Origin: Ditibartonella choladocola
GTDB lineage: Bacteria > Pseudomonadota > Alphaproteobacteria > Rhizobiales > Rhizobiaceae
NCBI RefSeq assembly: GCF_002007565.1
Contig: NZ_CP015625.1
Span: 2,108,001 to 2,172,000 of the forward strand
Length of the DNA: 64,000 bases
Direction of reading: 5' to 3'
The position numbers and the translations under genes are program-made. The notes beneath the pieces are model-generated. The model saw only the letters and a program-made list of their open reading frames with translations, was not told the origin of the DNA and did not search any database. Shown here one piece after another: positions 55,703 through 64,000 of this stretch (position 1 is its first letter; every line of letters begins with the position of its first letter).

Positions 55703-57829
55703 CTATCGGTTTATCGTTTGTATGCTATCCCTATGATTGTTAATGCCAAGCATTTCTTCATCTGAATTGTTTATATTTCGATTATCGATGGTGGATATAT
55801 GACTGGCACCGGCGATGGTTTTTTCACGAAAATACTCGGCATTGTCAGTTGAGTTGAATGCAGCTGATAGCTGATCATATATTTTGGTAAACTCATGTGC
55901 CCCTTTCATGACAAAAGGTATTTGAGAAATTTCATTATCTTTTAGATCCTTGATAATTGTTTGTGACCATTCGTTTACTGAATCAATCATCGGATCAATG
56001 ACACCATATTTCTGATAAAATGAATGCGCGTTGAAAACGCTGAACATAGCATCTTCATAGGCTTGAAGTTTTTCTCTCCCGCGCGTTTTATCAGACTGCT
56101 CGGATGTTTGCTCAAGATCATAATTATTGCTTGAAGTTTCTGTAGGTATTATCTCATCAAAGCGCTTATAAGTTGATAACATGGCATCAGCCGAAGCCAA
56201 GAAATTCTGGTCATTTGTGTCATCGGTATCTTGCAAAAGTTCTTTTACGGCGTGGTTTGCTTGGGCTGCTGCCTCTTGATATTTTATCCCTTTGGGTGCT
56301 TTTTTCTTTCCTTGCCGCTTGGCTTCAACCTTATCAATTGTCCGCTTGTCTGCCTTTCCTTTTTTGGTCATTTCGTGTTCATTTTTTGAATATGGTTCGG
56401 ATGTCAGTGTTTCACCACGTTTTGTTGCGACCATATCAATACCGTTTTCACGGGCAAAATAAGCCATATTCTCACGCCAACGATGAAAATCTTTTACATA
56501 TGGATTAAGTTTCTGATCATGGACTGAACGCATGACAATCATGGCATGTATGTGAACATGGGGCGTTGCTTTGCCCTCACCAGATCTTTTATCGACAGTG
56601 CTATCATCAGGGCCATGAAGGGCGAAGGCATATTTATGATCGCCAAATTCGTGAGCCAGAAAACTACGTGCTGATTTTAAAAAAGCATTTTGGTCAGTGC
56701 CGGCGCGCGCGCTGACAATGACATGCATAATATCCCGATTGCCTGATGATCGAAGTGAACGGCGCCATGAGCGCGCCGTTTTTTCATAGTTATCGATTGT
56801 TATATTCTGATCTTTCGGGCCTTCAAGGGTTTTGGCTTCTGCCAGAGCCGCTTTGAAGTGCTGCTTCAAACCGTACACACCATGGGCTACTTCACTGTAA
56901 GAAAGGTTTATGTCGTCTATACCTAGCCCATGCTGTTTATGAAGACTATCTCTGATTTGATTCAATGCATGATCAGTGGTTTTGATACGGCCTTTTTTAT
57001 TAGAGGCGATCGTCATCACTGCAATGATTCTATTTGGCTGGTTTTCAGTATGAGCGATGCCACTGACCAATCTTTGGTCTTTGTACACTGACGCTAAAGC
57101 GTCCTGGACATAATGCGGATCAATTTCAGATTTTTTGATATTGACCGTTAACGTGACGACATCACGAGATGGTTCTCGTTTATCAAAATAATGCTGCCAT
57201 TCCTTCAACATATCATTTTGCTGTTGGAGGGTTGTAATCTGCTGACCGTTTTCACGCTCCATTGGCATTGCGGCATTGCGTGATACATACCGCATAAGGC
57301 TGGATGCAGATTGTATGCCTCCGCCAGTACCTGCCATTTTAACAACAGCCGGCTGCGCTCCTTTCAGATAAGCCTTCATCCGGCTATGAACCGTAGTCGG
57401 AGCTAAACTGACGCCACTGCCAAAAGTTTTTCGTCTTTTAGGTAATGATCGAGGACCACGCGCATCATTTGCTTCAGGTTCTTCTTCTTCATCAAAGGGA
57501 CTGATAAAGCTGGTAACAACAACCATCGTCGTCGATAATGGCCGTGAGGTATTATTCATCACAGCTTTCATGGCGTTTTGTCGAGGCTGACTGATGGCAA
57601 TAGCATTTGCGACTGGGTTTTTAATAGGTGCGCCTTTATCTCGCATACCACTCGAAGGAGCTGCCGTCCCTTCAACTCTCGCCGAACTCACTATAGTTCC
57701 CACTGAATGTCTGGCAGCCTTCTGAATGAATTTTTGAGTGATGCTATTGCGTGTCGCTCGTGTTTCCAGGTCTTGTTTTTCGATGAATTCAGGTCTTAGA
57801 TGAAACGGATTATAAATTTGCTTAGCCAT
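55703..57829 (-). CDS. Relaxase, MobA/VirD2-like (MOBP type)
   Basis: A 708-residue protein. Residues about 160-240 hold a helical lead-in (GIQSASSLMRYVSRN), and the endonuclease domain contains RDIMHVIVSARAGTDQ, then FALHGPDD and TPHVHIHAMIVM, the three-His metal site of MOB relaxases. Upstream TKRGETLTSEPY and a charged C-terminal tail follow. It would nick oriT and carry the strand through a type IV channel supplied elsewhere. It overlaps the MobC-like gene by eight bases, the usual order for a mob operon. Confidence 0.88.
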   Translation of the reverse strand: MAKQIYNPFHLRPEFIEKQDLETRATRNSITQKFIQKAARHSVGTIVSSARVEGTAAPSSGMRDKGAPIKNPVANAIAISQPRQNAMKAVMNNTSRPLSTTMVVVTSFISPFDEEEEPEANDARGPRSLPKRRKTFGSGVSLAPTTVHSRMKAYLKGAQPAVVKMAGTGGGIQSASSLMRYVSRNAAMPMERENGQQITTLQQQNDMLKEWQHYFDKREPSRDVVTLTVNIKKSEIDPHYVQDALASVYKDQRLVSGIAHTENQPNRIIAVMTIASNKKGRIKTTDHALNQIRDSLHKQHGLGIDDINLSYSEVAHGVYGLKQHFKAALAEAKTLEGPKDQNITIDNYEKTARSWRRSLRSSGNRDIMHVIVSARAGTDQNAFLKSARSFLAHEFGDHKYAFALHGPDDSTVDKRSGEGKATPHVHIHAMIVMRSVHDQKLNPYVKDFHRWRENMAYFARENGIDMVATKRGETLTSEPYSKNEHEMTKKGKADKRTIDKVEAKRQGKKKAPKGIKYQEAAAQANHAVKELLQDTDDTNDQNFLASADAMLSTYKRFDEIIPTETSSNNYDLEQTSEQSDKTRGREKLQAYEDAMFSVFNAHSFYQKYGVIDPMIDSVNEWSQTIIKDLKDNEISQIPFVMKGAHEFTKIYDQLSAAFNSTDNAEYFREKTIAGASHISTIDNRNINNSDEEMLGINNHRDSIQTINR

Positions 57830-58202
57830 TATCCAGCCGACCTTTCAACCGTTTTTTGGCGGATATGATCATTTCTGCATAGATATCGGCTAATGCATTC
57901 GTCGTTGCATAAAGATTATCTAAGAGTTCGGTTAAATCGCCGGACTCTATCAATGTCCCGGTGTTTACGGCACGGGTCAGTTGATTGATGTTATTGCCAA
58001 TCGCACGCAGCTGAAAACAAAGCGTGTTGATTGCTTCGGATATATGTGGGTCTACCAGCGGGCCCTCGCCTGCCGTGGTCATAATCAGACTACGGATGAT
58101 TTGGGACACATCACAATTGTAGGAAATAGCAAGGTTTTGGAGAGTTTCTTTTTCGATTTTAGAAAGGCGGAAATACACACTGGCATCTTTTGGAGATGCC
58201 AT
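57822..58202 (-). CDS. MobC-like relaxosome protein
   Basis: A 126-residue protein. SVYFRLSKIEKETLQNLAISYNCDVSQIIRSL is a ribbon-helix-helix start, and FQLRAIGNNINQLTRAVNTG is the MobC signature. These proteins bind beside oriT and help the relaxase. It is directly upstream of the relaxase gene (overlap), and the candidate nic site lies 160 bp ahead of its start. Confidence 0.85.
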   Translation of the reverse strand: MASPKDASVYFRLSKIEKETLQNLAISYNCDVSQIIRSLIMTTAGEGPLVDPHISEAINTLCFQLRAIGNNINQLTRAVNTGTLIESGDLTELLDNLYATTNALADIYAEMIISAKKRLKGRLDNG

Positions 58203-58339
58203 AGCTCTATTCCTTTTTTATATGTTAGCTATAATTATTAAGCGAACATGAATACACATAATTCCATTTTTTGGATAAATCAATCTTAATGCATTAAAAT
58301 TTTGTTCTAAGAGCGCATCATTATTCGATAAAACTTGAC

Positions 58340-58410
58340 TAAATATTTCTTAGATAGGCACTATCCTGAATTTTGTGCGTGAAGCATTTCATTAGTCACG
58401 CCATCTATCG
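58340..58410 (+). other. Candidate origin of transfer (nic region)
   Basis: TATCCTG at 58362-58368 matches the core of MOBP nic sites (YATCCTG|Y), although the next base is A. An inverted repeat GATAG-GCA-CTATC (58353-58365) overlaps it, and a second (GCGTGA/TCACGC) follows to the right. The position, just upstream of mobC, is as expected. No strand-transfer data can be read from sequence. Confidence 0.35.
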
Positions 58411-58440
58411 GAGTTAATGACGGAAGCAATATCCACTCTT

Positions 58441-58605
58441 TCACGTACAATGCACTGTAACGTAATGTTTGAGCAGCCGGGAAAACTTCTTTATAAACCT
58501 GACTATCTCGCTCAAAAATACCAATAGACGCGCGCCTTCAATGCCTAAGAAGTTTTTAAAAGCATTGGAGGGGTCAGTTTCTGCAAGAAGTTCATATCAA
58601 TTGGT
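58441..58605 (-). pseudogene. Orphan fragment of the CdiA-like C-terminal region
   Basis: Translates as ELLAETDPSNAFKNFLGIEG and then ARLL, closely matching LLAGTDPSNALKNFLGIEGA of the cdiA-like gene (around 59470-59545). It then diverges to FLSEIVRFIKKFSRLLKHYV and stops at 58441. A TGA lies directly upstream at about 58606. A leftover of a second cdiA-like copy or of a displaced C-terminal module. Confidence 0.72.
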
Positions 58606-58647
58606 ATTGAACACCCACAATAACAAGCCTGACAAAACGCCACTATA

Positions 58648-59160
58648 TTATCTTCTTTTGCGAGCCAGTTTTTGCGCTAAGCCGGTGCTGTCTTGTTCCG
58701 GTTGCAGACGGCCACGAATCAAAATATTATGTGATTTATCATATTCATAGAGTTCTGGTTGTATGACATACGCGCGATACACTAACTCTCCAAATTGTGG
58801 ACACTGTGTTTCATCCGACCACGTATCATTATTATATTTTGTATTTGTGATGATGCCACGACTATCAATGTCAACTATTAATTCACAAACATCAAGGTGA
58901 GACATTTTACCACCGGCCCGATCAACAGTGACATATTTGGTTTCTCCCCAAACCCATTTTGTCGGGCTTTTAGATCTCGGTGTCCGCATATATTCTGCCA
59001 AATCACTGATGGGCAAGCCTCTAAACTGGGCAACGAGTTCACCTGCTCTCTTGTCCAATGGACGATCAGGATATTTATGCTGAAAGGAACCGGGCATCGA
59101 ACAGGCTGAAACGCATAAGGTGACTGCTAATAGAGAATAACTTAAAAGACGGTATTTCAT
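58648..59160 (-). CDS. Lipoprotein of unknown function overlapping the cdiA-like gene
   Basis: A 170-residue protein from ATG 59160 with AAAGG eight bases upstream; the frame stays open 66 codons further but runs through the cdiA-like gene. MKYRLLSYSLLAVTLCVSACS ends in a lipobox (LCVSAC). The mature part has LVAQFRGLPISDLAEYMRTP, and HLDVCELIVDIDSRGIIT with a second pair of cysteines in DETQCPQF. The GxPIxxLxxxxGxP-like start recalls small envelope lipoproteins. It stands where CDI immunity genes usually stand, but an exported lipoprotein is not a typical CdiI. Confidence 0.7.
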   Translation of the reverse strand: MKYRLLSYSLLAVTLCVSACSMPGSFQHKYPDRPLDKRAGELVAQFRGLPISDLAEYMRTPRSKSPTKWVWGETKYVTVDRAGGKMSHLDVCELIVDIDSRGIITNTKYNNDTWSDETQCPQFGELVYRAYVIQPELYEYDKSHNILIRGRLQPEQDSTGLAQKLARKRR

Positions 59161-62100
59161 GATGGAACCTTTGCAATTTTGATGTGTCTGCTCTGGTTGC
59201 AAATATCGCATCCAGAGCTTTTTTAAAGACAGAGTGTTTTCTATTTTTCCCGTTACCTGCTGCTGCTTTATCATCTGGCTTTTTGCCAATATCGACACCA
59301 TTGGCTCGATAGCGGTCATTACCATATCTACCTGCATAGTCTGTGCCCATAGACACACCCATCTCTGTCAGAATCGTTTTGGTAATTTCAGCCGTCATGG
59401 AAGCGGCGAGATCTGGATCTTTTATTCCTAGATTCTCAACAAAACCACCGACAATCACATCAAGCTGTGGAGCCAATAGACGCGCACCTTCAATGCCAAG
59501 GAAGTTTTTCAGTGCATTGGACGGATCGGTTCCGGCTAGCAATGCATCACCTATGATACGGGCTGCTTGCGCACCTTTACCATCGTCAGCATTCCAGAAG
59601 GCTTCTGAATCCGTTTTAAACTTACCCGGAGGCAACAGCTTTGTCGCATCATTGGCCATTGTCAAGGCATTACCAATGGCATTATTTACATTATCCTTCA
59701 GATCATTATAGGACTGCTGTTTGGCCTTCTGTTCGTCTAAAAGCGCTTTTGCATTTTTCATGGCAGGTAGTTCATCCAGCGTGTTGGATGTATCACGATT
59801 GATACCCGCCACATCTTGCTTCTGCTCATCAGGGTTGGTGATAGTGATGGTTCCAGGAGCAACAGCAGAACTGATCTTGCCTTCATCATTGCTGCTACTA
59901 TGAACCGGCATATCGATGGAAACTCCGGGCTTTGAGGGTTTATTTAATTCACCCTTGTCATTTTTAGATTTCATCTCACCATAAGGATCAGAGAAACCGC
60001 CACCTATAGTCACACCGCTTGAGTCTGAATGGATATCGAGATCACTTGTGGTGATGGTTCCAGTGGTCAGGCTGTTTTTGCTCGAATCAGCTTTGCTGTC
60101 GATGATACCGCCTTTGAGATCGGTATTGCCCTTAACGGTAACATTGAACCCACCATCACCGGCTTTAATGCCAGACTGTTCCTGCGCACCGGCATAGGAA
60201 GAATGAGCATTCTGATAGCTGCCTTTTACCGTGGCTGCGCCACCATCCAATTGCCAGTTGCCATTATTCATAGCATCCCAAGCTGTCCCAAACTTATCTT
60301 TTTCTTGTCCATTAAATAATACTTTAGAATTGGCTTCGATACCGATGCTAAAGCCATTCTGTTTTGATCGTCCTTCATCCAGCTGGGTTTCAATATTGAG
60401 ATCACCACCGATATTGGCTGTGACTTTATTGCCTTCAACAACAGCGCCTTTCAGCGTTGTATCCTTGCCAGATTCAATATTGATGTCACCAGTGCCTTTT
60501 ACGTGGGAATTGACATTGGTCGTCATCTGGCTATTGCCCTTGGATTGTTCATAACTCGCTTTAGCATTAGCCGAACCTGTCACATTCATACCAAGATCGA
60601 GACCAAGCTCCATTCCAGCAGAGGCACCAAAACTTTGCGAACTATTCTTGGATTTATCTGTCTGTTTTGCACTTTCAAGATAAATGTCCTGACCGGCTTT
60701 CAGATTGATATCACCTGTGCCTTCTTTGGTCTGATCGCCCATCATGCCATGTTCATCATAACCTGCTTCGATCTGGACACCTTGACCGTAAATGTCTCCC
60801 TTTTCGGCTTCAATGCTAATTGAATGTCCGGCACTGACCGTTGGCGTAACCGCCGTGCTTGTCGATGTTGTATTTTTGCTCTTGGAAGCTTCAAAACCCA
60901 CACTGACACCGACTTTTGCAAGATTGATAGCATCACCAAAATCGGACCCTTTTTGATTTGGATGAGTAATTTGATCGGCTCCGCTTAGTATGCCTTTTGC
61001 ATCACCATAGACGCCTGCAACACCGTTGAAGCCGGTCAATCCCGAATTTATATCTTTGACATTTTCAACACCTTTTACGGCGTTTTTAACATTTTGCGCC
61101 ACGCCGGCAATACCGGAAGACACTTCAACACCGACACCAACCCACAAGTGTTTCTGGATTGTTTCAACATTGGTGGTATCCATCGCCGATATCATGTTTA
61201 CATCATTGGTAGCCTTCAGATTGACATCATTTTCACCACGAATACCGGACCCAACAAGGTTGATATTGTTACCGGCATTGATATTGACATTGTTGCCTGC
61301 ATTTATATTGGATGAATCATTTTTCACGCCATCTTTTGTCGTTCTATCAAGATCATTTTTATAACCGATCTTCGCCGAAGCTTGACTGGCACCATTGGTA
61401 CTCCAGCCAATGCCAAAACCGGAGGCTTTCTTTTCTTCCAAGCTGCTTGAATCTTGAGCCACGCTGACGATGTTCACATCGCGGGCGGCATCCATATTTA
61501 TGTCATTGCCAGCTTTGACATCAGAACCAAACACATTAATATCTGTTTGCCTTGCTGTCAGATTAACATTGCCACCGGCTTCAACTGTCGAACCGAAGTT
61601 CTTTGTTGACGCTTCATCTTTGGTTTGGGATGTTTTACCCCATATCGAGACATAGCCCTGCTTACCCGGCTTGCCGCCATCGCCCTTATCACCATATGAA
61701 CCAACACCAAGACCAGTTGCCCGCTTTTCCTCGTGACTGGTATGGGTTTCATTGACACCGATAATATTCACGCTATCGGCAGCAATATTGATATCCTGAC
61801 CGGCTGATACATTCGAACCGGCAATAGTGGCCGCTCCACCGGCATCCATGTTTACATTACCGGTTGCGCCAATATGAGAGGCAACCGTTGTTTCATCATA
61901 TGTGTCTTTTTCCTTGGCGGTCTTCTTGAGGAAACCGCTCGATTTGGAATGGCTTGAACTGCTTTCAACATCTTGACCAGCAGCTACAGTAATGTTGCCA
62001 CCAGCCTGTATATTGATATCAGCACCTTTGCTTGCATTATCACTGCGGACATCCATTTGACCCGCTGTAATATCAGAGGCAAAAACTGTGGTATCCCCGC

Positions 62101-64000
62101 CTGACTGGATGTTTACACCTTCATCGCCATGAATGGATGAGCCATTTAAAGAGTTACCATAGCTGCTCTTATCGCTGCTATGCTTGCCACCACCGAAAGT
62201 TCCACCATCCTCTTCCGTATGGTATTGAGATTGATGGGTATCTTGGCTTGCAAGGATGTTGACATTACCTGTTGTCTTCAGGCCGACTTTGCCACCAGCG
62301 TCGATATCCGAACCAACAATATTGAGGTTATGTTCTTTTCCGTCTTGTCCGGCAATGGCTGTGACATTGCCGCCAGCTGTGATGGAGGAGCCAACAGTGG
62401 TTGTACTATGGCTTTCACCCTGAACGATACTACCATCCGTACGGCTGTTAGCCTGATTTGCCATGGCAATGACGCTAATATCTCCTTGCGCCTGTACGCC
62501 TACATTACCGCCGGCCTTGAGGTCAGATGCGCCGATAAGGACATCTTTACCAGATTCAATCGACATATTATTGGCAGCGGATACACTGGAACCTACCTGC
62601 TTTGTACTATCAAAAGTGTTGGAACTGAATGATCCAGTTTCCTTCTCCTGTGTAGCAATAATAGCAACATTTTCACCGGCTTTGATGCCAAGACTGCCGC
62701 CTGAATCAACCTTGGAACCGGCAATTGTCAAGTTTTTATCAGCAGACAACGACATGGAGCCACCAGATGACACTTCCGAGCCCTGCTGCAAGGTATTTGT
62801 ACCCATGCCAGTTTTAGTTGTGCTATTTGATGATTGGATTGTCAAATTGCCATTGTCGGCCGACATGGCCAATTGACCATCGGCATGAACGCGACTGCCT
62901 TCAACATTAATGTCTTTGTCAGCCTTAACCTGAAGATCCTTGCCCGCCTCGATATTCGAGCCGCGAACATTTTCAGAACCGTTTGTGGTTGATTTGGCTG
63001 CGCCAACATTAACATTCTCGCCATAAAGGCCGAGGCTGCCACCAGCTTTGACATCAACGCCTTTAAGATCGACATTTTTGTCAGCCTGGATAATGGCTGT
63101 GCCGCCTGCATCTATGGCTTGCGTCTTATTGATAACAGTTTGGCCGTTTCTTGAGGATGTTGCGGCATTCAACTTGATATTGCCGGTTGAAGCCAGAATA
63201 AGATCACCCTTGGCGGCAAACCCACCACCATTCGACAGAATGTCGGTGCCTTCTAATTTCAGGCTGCTATTCGAGGCAATCAATCCTGAATGGGTGAGAT
63301 TGTCTGTTGTGATATTAACACTGCCGCCCTCGATTTTTGCGCCCGATGATACAACACTGGCTTTATCTTTTGCCGCGACATAGAGAACAGGCGCAAAAAC
63401 GTCCACGCCATTTACATTCTGCTTAACATATAGAACAACAGATGTATCAAGCGATGCGACTTGTTCCGGTGATAATGGTTCACCAAAGGCCAGGCCGTTT
63501 TTCTGAGCATAATCAGCACCGGCATCGAGCAAAGCCTTCATCTGTTCAATCGGGTCATTGCCGGGGATAAACGAGCCTTTACCCAAGCCTTGACCGACAA
63601 GATCACGCATCTGCTTGTCAATCAGCTGGTTTTCAAAATAGGCATCGCCCAAGAAGATAATCTGCTTATCAGGTTTATAACCAATACGGTTGAGGTAATA
63701 ACCTGAACCATAGAATTTGCCTACATCTAGGAAATCCGCACGCGTTTCATAAATGAAATTCTGATTGGGCAATGTACCGCCAAAACCGCCAGAATTGGGC
63801 TTGGGAGCAGATAAAGATGATGTTGTAAAATTTGGTGAGTTAATATCGACTTTAGGTGTGAATAGAGCGCCGCCCGCCGTCATATTGTTCAAAGCATCCA
63901 TCGGATTGCCAGTTGCCGGCTTTTCTTCAAAATGGGCTGAACCTGCAATTGAACCCTCGGCAGCGGTGTTATTGAGATTCTTGACATTCATTGTCAATGA
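59075..64000 (-). CDS. CdiA/FHA-type filamentous protein, C-terminal 1,640 residues (N-terminus outside the window)
   Basis: The frame is open at the window edge, so the TPS secretion domain is not visible. The first visible part contains IYETRADFLDVGKFYGSGYYLNRIGYKPDKQIIFLGDAYFE, the well-known CdiA region that follows the signal/TPS part. Residues about 230-1400 are filamentous hemagglutinin repeats (SGGSLGIKAGENVAI, NINAGNNVNINAGNNINL and GNVNMDAGGAATIAG types). The pre-toxin end (ALKNFLGIEGARLLAPQLDV, LGIKDPDLAASMT) has no VENN motif. Only ~110 residues follow, and the last 29 overlap the lipoprotein gene, so the toxin tip is short or truncated. It would be exported by a TpsB partner not seen here. 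Confidence 0.85.
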   Translation of the reverse strand, partial: SLTMNVKNLNNTAAEGSIAGSAHFEEKPATGNPMDALNNMTAGGALFTPKVDINSPNFTTSSLSAPKPNSGGFGGTLPNQNFIYETRADFLDVGKFYGSGYYLNRIGYKPDKQIIFLGDAYFENQLIDKQMRDLVGQGLGKGSFIPGNDPIEQMKALLDAGADYAQKNGLAFGEPLSPEQVASLDTSVVLYVKQNVNGVDVFAPVLYVAAKDKASVVSSGAKIEGGSVNITTDNLTHSGLIASNSSLKLEGTDILSNGGGFAAKGDLILASTGNIKLNAATSSRNGQTVINKTQAIDAGGTAIIQADKNVDLKGVDVKAGGSLGLYGENVNVGAAKSTTNGSENVRGSNIEAGKDLQVKADKDINVEGSRVHADGQLAMSADNGNLTIQSSNSTTKTGMGTNTLQQGSEVSSGGSMSLSADKNLTIAGSKVDSGGSLGIKAGENVAIIATQEKETGSFSSNTFDSTKQVGSSVSAANNMSIESGKDVLIGASDLKAGGNVGVQAQGDISVIAMANQANSRTDGSIVQGESHSTTTVGSSITAGGNVTAIAGQDGKEHNLNIVGSDIDAGGKVGLKTTGNVNILASQDTHQSQYHTEEDGGTFGGGKHSSDKSSYGNSLNGSSIHGDEGVNIQSGGDTTVFASDITAGQMDVRSDNASKGADINIQAGGNITVAAGQDVESSSSHSKSSGFLKKTAKEKDTYDETTVASHIGATGNVNMDAGGAATIAGSNVSAGQDINIAADSVNIIGVNETHTSHEEKRATGLGVGSYGDKGDGGKPGKQGYVSIWGKTSQTKDEASTKNFGSTVEAGGNVNLTARQTDINVFGSDVKAGNDINMDAARDVNIVSVAQDSSSLEEKKASGFGIGWSTNGASQASAKIGYKNDLDRTTKDGVKNDSSNINAGNNVNINAGNNINLVGSGIRGENDVNLKATNDVNMISAMDTTNVETIQKHLWVGVGVEVSSGIAGVAQNVKNAVKGVENVKDINSGLTGFNGVAGVYGDAKGILSGADQITHPNQKGSDFGDAINLAKVGVSVGFEASKSKNTTSTSTAVTPTVSAGHSISIEAEKGDIYGQGVQIEAGYDEHGMMGDQTKEGTGDINLKAGQDIYLESAKQTDKSKNSSQSFGASAGMELGLDLGMNVTGSANAKASYEQSKGNSQMTTNVNSHVKGTGDINIESGKDTTLKGAVVEGNKVTANIGGDLNIETQLDEGRSKQNGFSIGIEANSKVLFNGQEKDKFGTAWDAMNNGNWQLDGGAATVKGSYQNAHSSYAGAQEQSGIKAGDGGFNVTVKGNTDLKGGIIDSKADSSKNSLTTGTITTSDLDIHSDSSGVTIGGGFSDPYGEMKSKNDKGELNKPSKPGVSIDMPVHSSSNDEGKISSAVAPGTITITNPDEQKQDVAGINRDTSNTLDELPAMKNAKALLDEQKAKQQSYNDLKDNVNNAIGNALTMANDATKLLPPGKFKTDSEAFWNADDGKGAQAARIIGDALLAGTDPSNALKNFLGIEGARLLAPQLDVIVGGFVENLGIKDPDLAASMTAEITKTILTEMGVSMGTDYAGRYGNDRYRANGVDIGKKPDDKAAAGNGKNRKHSVFKKALDAIFATRADTSKLQRFHHEIPSFKLFSISSHLMRFSLFDARFLSA

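Larger units (their letters stand above)
48505..64000. mobile_element. Integrative, probably mobilizable element at tRNA-Leu(CAG); right end outside the window
   Basis: The order tRNA-Leu, tyrosine integrase, small unknowns, toxin-antitoxin, HTH proteins, relaxase, MobC-like protein, lipoprotein, CdiA-like protein is typical of a genomic island with a mobilization module. No type IV secretion or coupling protein gene is seen in this part. No second copy of the tRNA 3' end was found before base 64000, so the length is unknown and could be well over 15.5 kb. Confidence 0.8.

Overview
The window looks like the chromosome of an alphaproteobacterium of the order Hyphomicrobiales (Rhizobiales), most like Bartonellaceae. 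The pointers are gene content (rpmH-rnpA-yidC-engB in a row, an FzlA-like GST next to queG, an AarC-type CoA transferase, a cobalamin-dependent metH), moderate G+C judged by eye, and large autotransporters. The assignment is an inference; no marker gene was compared by computation.

Layout. 1-2.4 kb: gene remnants, a small conserved-looking protein and tRNA-Pro(CGG). 2.4-6.1 kb: a fused mannose-1-phosphate guanylyltransferase/AGE-type isomerase and two small exported proteins. 6.4-12.2 kb: metH followed by two near-identical ProC-like genes made by a tandem duplication of about 1.03 kb; a perfect 22-bp palindrome precedes metH. 12.2-21.4 kb: minus-strand housekeeping genes (small membrane protein, yraN, rsmI, succinyl-CoA:acetate CoA-transferase, pyrF, lytic transglycosylase, mrp, esterase). 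21.5-26 kb: plus-strand DUF4105 membrane protein, then rpmH, rnpA, yidC and engB. 27-32 kb: fzlA-like, queG, an SDR/epimerase, mepA and glk. 33-41.8 kb: two large autotransporters with Gly/Asn-rich repetitive passengers and almost identical beta-barrels. 43-47 kb: two unrecognised proteins, dapB and gpmA.

From tRNA-Leu(CAG) at 48.5 kb to the right edge lies an integrative, probably mobilizable element: tyrosine integrase, Phd/PemK-like toxin-antitoxin pair, two Cro/CI-like HTH proteins (one frameshifted by a 25-bp duplication), a MobA/VirD2-type relaxase with a MobC-like partner, a candidate oriT, a lipoprotein, and the C-terminal 1,640 residues of a CdiA/FHA-type filamentous protein whose N-terminus lies outside the window. 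Its second boundary is not visible.

A striking feature of the whole window is the number of short tandem arrays (periods of about 9, 14, 15, 16, 19, 23, 25, 26, 50, 71 and 101 bp). Most lie in spacers, but some lie inside genes (rnpA, glk) or were made from a gene end (101-bp units of the glk 3' end). They produce many artificial open reading frames, which have been left out.
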